The notes beneath the pieces are model-generated. The model did no database searches, was not told the origin of the DNA, and worked only from the letters and a program-made list of their open reading frames with translations. A stretch of 9,370 nt of DNA, from assembly GCA_015487335.1 (NCBI GenBank), contig WFPZ01000144.1, forward strand, positions 1 to 9,370, written 5' to 3'. Position 1 is the first letter of the stretch, and every line of letters starts with the position of its first letter. Position numbers and translations under genes: made by a program. This DNA comes from Paracoccaceae bacterium (GTDB taxonomy: Bacteria; Pseudomonadota; Alphaproteobacteria; Rhodobacterales; Rhodobacteraceae). This document shows positions 5,788 through 9,370 of the stretch, piece by piece.

Positions 5788-6066
5788 ATGCAGCAGGAAT
5801 CCGCCGAAACCCTTGCCCTGAAGGCCCTGGCCTGGCTGGCCGGCAACCGGGAGCTATTGCCCGTCTTCCTGGGCTCCACCGGGGCTTCGGCTGCCGATAT
5901 GCGCGAGAGGGCCGACGACCCGGAGTTTCTCGGCGCGGTTCTGGATTTTCTGATGCTCGATGATGCCTGGATCGTCGCGTTCTGCGATTCGGAAGGCCTG
6001 CCGCCCGAAGCCCCGATGCAGGCCCGCCAGGCCCTGCCCGGCGGCGCCCGGGTGCACTGGACATGA
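5788..6066 (+). CDS. DUF3572 family small protein
   Basis: 92 aa, cytoplasmic, of unknown function. It is helical and acidic, with ALKALAWLAGN (about 10-20), FLGSTGASAADMRERADDPEF and a conserved-looking FLMLDDAWIVAFCD segment (54-67), which match the DUF3572 pattern known from alphaproteobacteria. It has no signal peptide, membrane segment or catalytic motif. GGAAG at 5775-5779, 8 nt before the ATG, supports the start. It is divergent from the pleD-like cyclase, a pairing I recall from related genomes, which may mean a shared promoter region. The HAD gene follows after about 100 nt, so it may be transcribed separately. Confidence 0.85.
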   Translation: MQQESAETLALKALAWLAGNRELLPVFLGSTGASAADMRERADDPEFLGAVLDFLMLDDAWIVAFCDSEGLPPEAPMQARQALPGGARVHWT

Positions 6067-6089
6067 AGCCCCCGCCGTTGCGGCTGCTG

Positions 6090-6118
6090 TTGACATCATG
6101 CCCCGTTTCCCCACCTGT
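6090..6118 (+). promoter_or_regulatory. candidate promoter for the HAD phosphatase gene
   Basis: A perfect -35 hexamer TTGACA (6090-6095) lies in the 100-nt gap after DUF3572. At a 17-bp spacing the -10 would be ACCTGT (6113-6118), a poor match. If used, the transcript would start about 20-45 nt before the HAD start codon. An imperfect inverted repeat, CCACC (6111-6115) and GGTGG (6125-6129), overlaps the presumed start site. Confidence 0.3.
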
Positions 6119-6166
6119 CCCAGCGGTGGCAACAGGAGTGCGGAGGTGGCAGGACAGGCGGCAGAG

Positions 6167-6859
6167 ATGCGGGCAGAGGCGATCCTGTTCGACAAGGACG
6201 GGACATTGTTCGATTTCCAGAAAACCTACGGCAGCTGGGCCGGGGGGGTGATTCGCGACCATGCCGCGGGTGATCCGGTGCTGGAGGCGAAGCTGGCCGA
6301 GGCGTTTCGCTACGATCTGGCGGCAGGGCGGTTTCTTCCCGACAGCCCGGTGATCGCCGGCACGCTCCGGGAGGCGGCGGAACTGGCCCTTCCGCTTCTG
6401 TCCGGCTTCTCGCTGGCCGCCCTCGCCGAGGATTTCGAGCGTCGCGCCATGGCGTTGCGGCCGGTGGAGGTGCTGCCGCTGGCCCCCTTCCTCGACGAGC
6501 TGCGCGCCTGCAGCCTGACGCTGGGGGTGGCCACCAACGACAGCGAGGCCGCGGCGCGGGCGCAGCTGGCAGGCTTCGGCATCGAAGGGCGCTTCGACTA
6601 CATCGCCGGCTACGACAGCGGCTTCGGCGCCAAGCCAGGCCCCGGCATGTGCCTGGCCTTCGCCGAGCGGCTGGGGCTGGCCCCCGGGCGCATCGCCATG
6701 GTGGGCGACAGCCTGCATGACCTGCACGCCGGCCGCGCCGCCGGCATGCAATGCGTGGCGGTTCTCACCGGCCCGGCCCGCGCGGAAGAGCTGGCACCTT
6801 TCGCCGATACGGTCTTGTCGGACATCGGGCAACTCACTAGGTGGGTTCGAGAGGGTTGA
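6167..6859 (+). CDS. HAD-superfamily phosphatase, Gph/phosphoglycolate-phosphatase-like
   Basis: 230 aa, cytoplasmic. All four HAD motifs are present. Motif I is FDKDGTLFD, with Asp9 as the phosphorylated nucleophile and Asp11 as acid/base. Motif II is GVATND, with Thr123. Motif III Lys156 lies in GAKPGPG. Motif IV is MVGDSLHD, with Asp181 and Asp185 for magnesium. The helical cap between motifs I and II (about 17-100) is of the C1 type used by phosphoglycolate phosphatase relatives, so it likely removes phosphate from a small metabolite that cannot be named. The start is ambiguous: ATG 6167 places the HAD fold at the N-terminus and has GGCGG at 6157-6161, while an in-frame GTG at 6146 has a better AGGAG (6134-6138) 7 nt upstream and adds seven residues. 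The DsbA-like gene follows after 58 nt on the same strand. Confidence 0.9.
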   Translation: MRAEAILFDKDGTLFDFQKTYGSWAGGVIRDHAAGDPVLEAKLAEAFRYDLAAGRFLPDSPVIAGTLREAAELALPLLSGFSLAALAEDFERRAMALRPVEVLPLAPFLDELRACSLTLGVATNDSEAAARAQLAGFGIEGRFDYIAGYDSGFGAKPGPGMCLAFAERLGLAPGRIAMVGDSLHDLHAGRAAGMQCVAVLTGPARAEELAPFADTVLSDIGQLTRWVREG

Positions 6860-6917
6860 GCGCCGGGAAAGGCAGCCCGGCCACCCGGATCGAACAGCCA
6901 AAAGAAAGGCCGGAGCC

Positions 6918-7613
6918 ATGAGCGAAAAACCCGTTGTCCTGCATTTTTCCGATATTCTCTGCGTCTGGGCCTATGTCTCGAACATCCGGCTGGAGCGGCT
7001 GATCGAGAAATACGCCGACCGGGTGGATTTCGAGCTGCGCTACTGCTCGGTCTTCCCCGATGCGGTGGGCAAGATCGAGACCTCCTGGGCCGGGCGCGGT
7101 GGTTTTTCGGGCTATGGCGACCATGTGCGCAAGGTGGCGGCCGAGTTCGACCACGTGGAGGTGCACCCCGATGTCTGGTCGAAGACGCGCCCGGCGTCCT
7201 CGACGGCGCCGCACATGCTGCTCAAGGCCGCGCAGCTGGCCGAGCGCGAGATGGGGCTGGATGCGGACACGCCGCTGACCGAGCATCCCTCCTACCGGCT
7301 CAGCTGGGCGCTGCGCACCGCCTTCTTCCGCGACGGGCGCGACATCGCCGACTGGCAGGTGCAGCGCGAATGCGCCGAAAGCGTGGGCTTTGACGCCCAG
7401 GTCCTGCAGGGGCACCTGCAATCGGGGGCGGCGGCGGCGGCGCTGGATCGTGATATCCTGGCCGCGCAGAAGGCTTCGGTGACCGGCAGCCCCACCTTCA
7501 TCATGAACGGCGGGCGGCAGGTGCTTTACGGCAACGTCGGCTTCAAGCTGCTGGACGCCAATGTCGAGGAGCTGCTGCGCATGCGCGGCCCCGGCGAGGC
7601 CAGCTGGTGCTGA
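6918..7613 (+). CDS. DsbA/FrnE-like thioredoxin-fold protein with CxxA active site
   Basis: 231 aa with no signal peptide, so probably cytoplasmic. The N-terminal strand and helix start read VVLHFSDILCVWAYV. The thioredoxin CxxC is reduced to Cys15-Val-Trp-Ala18, keeping only the first cysteine. The large helical insertion (about 70-185) and the cis-proline loop TGSPTFIMNG (Pro192) place it in the DsbA/2-hydroxychromene-2-carboxylate isomerase/FrnE superfamily. A single active-site cysteine suggests glutathione-dependent isomerase or transferase chemistry, or mixed-disulfide reduction, rather than dithiol oxidation. An additional Cys231 is the very last residue (GEASWC), and Cys43 and Cys152 are also present. 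AAAGG at 6905-6909, 8 nt before the ATG, gives the start. It lies 58 nt after the HAD gene with no terminator seen between them, and 71 nt before the H-NOX-like gene. Confidence 0.88.
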   Translation: MSEKPVVLHFSDILCVWAYVSNIRLERLIEKYADRVDFELRYCSVFPDAVGKIETSWAGRGGFSGYGDHVRKVAAEFDHVEVHPDVWSKTRPASSTAPHMLLKAAQLAEREMGLDADTPLTEHPSYRLSWALRTAFFRDGRDIADWQVQRECAESVGFDAQVLQGHLQSGAAAAALDRDILAAQKASVTGSPTFIMNGGRQVLYGNVGFKLLDANVEELLRMRGPGEASWC

Positions 7614-7684
7614 ACGTAGAGGCTGTCGCCGTTTGCCCTTTCTTAAACCGCGGCCGCTAGCCTTCTCCGCAGGAAGGGGAAGGC

Positions 7685-8272
7685 ATGCACGGGTTGATCA
7701 ACAGGTCTCTTCAGTGCTTCGTCAGGGATACCTACGGGCATGAAACCTGGGCGCGGGTTGCGGCCCGGGCGGGGTGCGCGCCGGAGGGATTCGAGGCTCT
7801 GACGGTCTATGACGACGCGCTGACCGAGCAGGTGCTCGCCGCGGCATCGGCGCTGCTGGACAAGCCGCGCGATACCCTGCTGGAGGATCTGGGCACCTAT
7901 CTGGTCTCCCATCCCCGGGTGGAGCCGGTGCGCCGGCTGCTGCGCTTCGGGGGGGAAACCTTCGAGGATTTTCTCCATTCCCTTGGCGATCTTCAGGGGC
8001 GCGCGCGCCTGGCCGTGCCCGAACTGGAGGTGCCGAAGATCGATCTGCGCGGCCATGCGCCGGGCAACTACACGGTGCATTGCAGATTCAGGCTGGAAGG
8101 CAGCGGCCATGTGGTGATGGGCATCCTTCGCGCCCTGGCCGACGATTACGGGGCGCTGGTGCTGCTCGATCATCTCGGCCGGCAGGGCAGCGCGGAAATC
8201 CTCTCGGTGCGGCTGCTGGATCCGCAGTTTTCCGAGGGCCGGCAGTTCACGCTTGCGGCAGGGGGCGGGTAG
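7685..8272 (+). CDS. H-NOX-like (HNOB) sensor protein lacking the heme histidine
   Basis: 195 aa, cytoplasmic, the whole protein being one HNOB-type domain. The start MHGLINRSLQCFVRDTYG matches the H-NOX N-terminus, and the GTYLVSH and RLLRFGGETFEDFL segments match its middle. H-NOX proteins normally bind heme through a proximal His and sense nitric oxide. Against remembered Thermoanaerobacter H-NOX, FLHSLGDLQ aligns without gaps to FLMMMDEVH, and the 13-residue distance to the following Pro (117) is the same, so the ligand His becomes Gln104. The YxSxR heme-propionate motif is also absent (the region reads YTVHCRFR from 129). His98 and His132 are possible substitute ligands. AGGAAGG (7671-7677) is the ribosome binding site. 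Its partner cyclase starts 3 nt after the stop, so they are co-translated. Family assignment is firm; NO or heme binding is not. Confidence 0.88.
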   Translation: MHGLINRSLQCFVRDTYGHETWARVAARAGCAPEGFEALTVYDDALTEQVLAAASALLDKPRDTLLEDLGTYLVSHPRVEPVRRLLRFGGETFEDFLHSLGDLQGRARLAVPELEVPKIDLRGHAPGNYTVHCRFRLEGSGHVVMGILRALADDYGALVLLDHLGRQGSAEILSVRLLDPQFSEGRQFTLAAGGG

Positions 8273-8275
8273 GCG

Positions 8276-9325
8276 ATGGACAAGCCTCTTCACCTGTCCG
8301 GCCCGGCGCTGGATCTGCTGCTGCCCATGCATGTGCTCATCTCGCCGGGGGGGCGGATCATCCGTGCCGGCCCCACGACCCGCAAGCTGCAGCCGCAGGC
8401 GCCGCTTGCCGGAGAACCGGTGCACGAGGCGTTCGAGTTTCTCCGCCCCCGGGCGGACATCCGCACCATGGAGGAGCTGCGCGAGATCGCCGGTCGCAAG
8501 CTGCACCTGCGGCTGCGCGGGGCGCCGCAGACCGCGCTCAAGGGCATCCTGGTGGAGGCGGGGCCGGAGGAAGGGCTGTTGCTGAACCTCTCCTTCGGCA
8601 TTTCCGTGGTCGAGGCGGTGGGAGATTTTTCCCTCACGATCAACGATTTCTCCGCCACCGATCTGGCCGTGGAAATGCTGTATCTGGTCGAGGCGAAATC
8701 CGCCGTGATCGAGGAATCGCGCCGCCTCAACGCCCGCCTGCAACGGGCCCGCCGCGAGGCCGAGAAACAGGCCTGCACCGACAGCCTGACGGGGCTTGCC
8801 AATCGCCGCGAGATGGAGCGGGTGATGCGCCAGCTGTCGGAAGGCGGCGTGCCCTTCGGGCTGATGCACCTCGATCTCGATCATTTCAAGAAGGTCAACG
8901 ATACCCTGGGCCATGCCGCGGGCGATCATGTTCTGCAGACGGTGGCTGCCATCCTGCGCAGCGAAACCCGGCGGGAGGATCTGGTGGCGCGGGTCGGGGG
9001 CGACGAATTCGTGCTGATCTTCCGCCACCTCACGGACCGGGCCCGCCTGTGCGCCATCGCCGAGAGGATCGTCCGCCGGCTGGAAGACCCCATCGTCTTC
9101 GAAGGGCATGAATGCCGGGTGTCGGGCAGTATCGGCATCACCATCTCCGGCTTCTATGCCCGCCCGGATCCCGACCGCATGCTCTCGGATGCCGACCGGG
9201 CGCTTTACGCCTCCAAGAACGCCGGGCGCGGCCGGGCCACGGTGGTGGACGAAGGCCTGTCGTCCCGGTGCACCCCGGGCACGGCCGGCATGGCGCCGGG
9301 GCCGCCCCCCGGGGGGGGCGCGTGA
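8276..9325 (+). CDS. HNOBA-like domain diguanylate cyclase, partner of the H-NOX-like protein
   Basis: 349 aa, cytoplasmic, no membrane segment. Residues about 10-125 have a PAS-like pattern (LLLPMHVLISPGGRIIRAG, later LLLNLSFGIS) resembling HNOBA, the heme-NO-binding-associated domain of soluble guanylate cyclases. The following helix (about 125-165, FSATDLAVEMLYLVEAKSAV then RRLNARLQRARREAEK) is a likely coiled-coil dimer linker. The GGDEF domain (about 166-325) begins TDSLTGLANRRE. It has metal-binding Asp200 in HLDLDHFK, GGDEF at 241-245 and an RRED inhibitory site at 232-235, so it should make c-di-GMP with product feedback. The last 20 or so residues are Pro/Gly-rich low complexity encoded by C6G8 runs; the true C-terminus may differ if that run is misread. 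Coupled to the H-NOX-like gene with a 3-nt gap; activity is probably set by that partner. Confidence 0.92.
   Translation: MDKPLHLSGPALDLLLPMHVLISPGGRIIRAGPTTRKLQPQAPLAGEPVHEAFEFLRPRADIRTMEELREIAGRKLHLRLRGAPQTALKGILVEAGPEEGLLLNLSFGISVVEAVGDFSLTINDFSATDLAVEMLYLVEAKSAVIEESRRLNARLQRARREAEKQACTDSLTGLANRREMERVMRQLSEGGVPFGLMHLDLDHFKKVNDTLGHAAGDHVLQTVAAILRSETRREDLVARVGGDEFVLIFRHLTDRARLCAIAERIVRRLEDPIVFEGHECRVSGSIGITISGFYARPDPDRMLSDADRALYASKNAGRGRATVVDEGLSSRCTPGTAGMAPGPPPGGGA
9305..9318 (+). repeat. C6G8 homopolymer pair at the 3' end of the cyclase gene
   Basis: Six Cs (9305-9310) directly followed by eight Gs (9311-9318) sit seven nucleotides before the next in-frame codons ending in TGA 9323-9325. 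Such runs are prone to sequencing error or replication slippage, and a one-base change would alter only the last few residues of the cyclase. Confidence 0.7.
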
Positions 9326-9330
9326 CGGGC

Positions 9331-9354
9331 CGCAGGCACAAGCGCCGGCCTGCG
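9331..9354 (+). terminator. possible terminator hairpin after the cyclase gene
   Basis: CGCAGGC (9331-9337) pairs with GCCTGCG (9348-9354), a 7-bp stem with a 10-nt loop that begins 5 nt after the cyclase stop codon. No T-tract follows (CAAGGA), so it would be a weak intrinsic terminator or simply a stabilising 3' hairpin. The remaining bases to the window end hold no supportable gene. Confidence 0.35.
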
Positions 9355-9370
9355 CAAGGATATGGCGGAG

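Noticed and set aside
6862..6881. GCCGGG/CCCGGC hairpin between the HAD and DsbA-like genes as a terminator
   Set aside because: No T-tract follows, and the pair is common in such GC-rich sequence.
7633..7647. Possible FNR/NnrR-type box (TTGCC-N5-TTAAA) upstream of the H-NOX-like gene
   Set aside because: The arms do not match TTGAT-N4-ATCAA or a comparable dyad; a single TTG half is not evidence for an NO- or oxygen-responsive regulator.
7643..9109. 488-aa minus-strand open frame opposite the H-NOX-like and cyclase genes
   Set aside because: Its His/Gln/Arg-rich composition is typical of the antisense of GC-rich coding sequence, while the plus strand has two complete, motif-bearing genes.
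9356..9364. AAGGA followed by ATG at the right edge as the start of another gene
   Set aside because: The spacing is only 1 nt and too few codons remain to judge.

Overview
This is a GC-rich, gene-dense chromosomal window that most resembles a Rhodobacterales alphaproteobacterium (Paracoccus, Rhodobacter or Roseobacter relatives). The reasons are the methionyl-tRNA synthetase N-terminus, a DUF983-NUDIX pair, a PleD-type response regulator divergent from a DUF3572 gene, and an H-NOX-like gene coupled to a GGDEF gene. The taxonomic reading comes from remembered family and neighbourhood patterns, not a database search. No mobile element, CRISPR array, rRNA or tRNA was seen.

Layout, left to right. 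(1) The start of metG runs off the left edge on the minus strand. It is divergent from a secreted DsrE-like protein at 322-759, which ends at a hairpin terminator. (2) A minus-strand pair follows, DUF983 membrane protein then NUDIX hydrolase, converging on that terminator. (3) On the plus strand lies a secreted four-EF-hand protein with its own terminator, then a compact operon: ECF sigma factor, single-pass membrane protein (probable anti-sigma) and membrane-anchored CnrX/CpxP-like periplasmic protein. The arrangement is like cnrYXH of metal-sensing bacteria, but the periplasmic protein has few candidate metal ligands. (4) A minus-strand PleD-like REC-REC-GGDEF diguanylate cyclase converges on that operon and is divergent from DUF3572. 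(5) The plus strand continues with a HAD phosphatase and a DsbA/FrnE-like thioredoxin-fold protein. (6) The window ends with a two-gene unit: a stand-alone H-NOX-like protein and, 3 nt downstream, a cyclase with an N-terminal HNOBA-like (guanylate-cyclase-type) domain, a helical linker and GGDEF.

Two of the genes are probable c-di-GMP synthases, both with intact GG(D/E)EF and an RxxD inhibitory site. One should answer to phosphorylation and the other to the H-NOX-like partner. The main oddity is that this H-NOX-like protein has Gln104 where family members have the proximal heme histidine, and no YxSxR heme-propionate motif. Its ligand and signal are therefore open, although the split layout mirrors soluble guanylate cyclase (H-NOX, HNOBA, coiled coil, cyclase).
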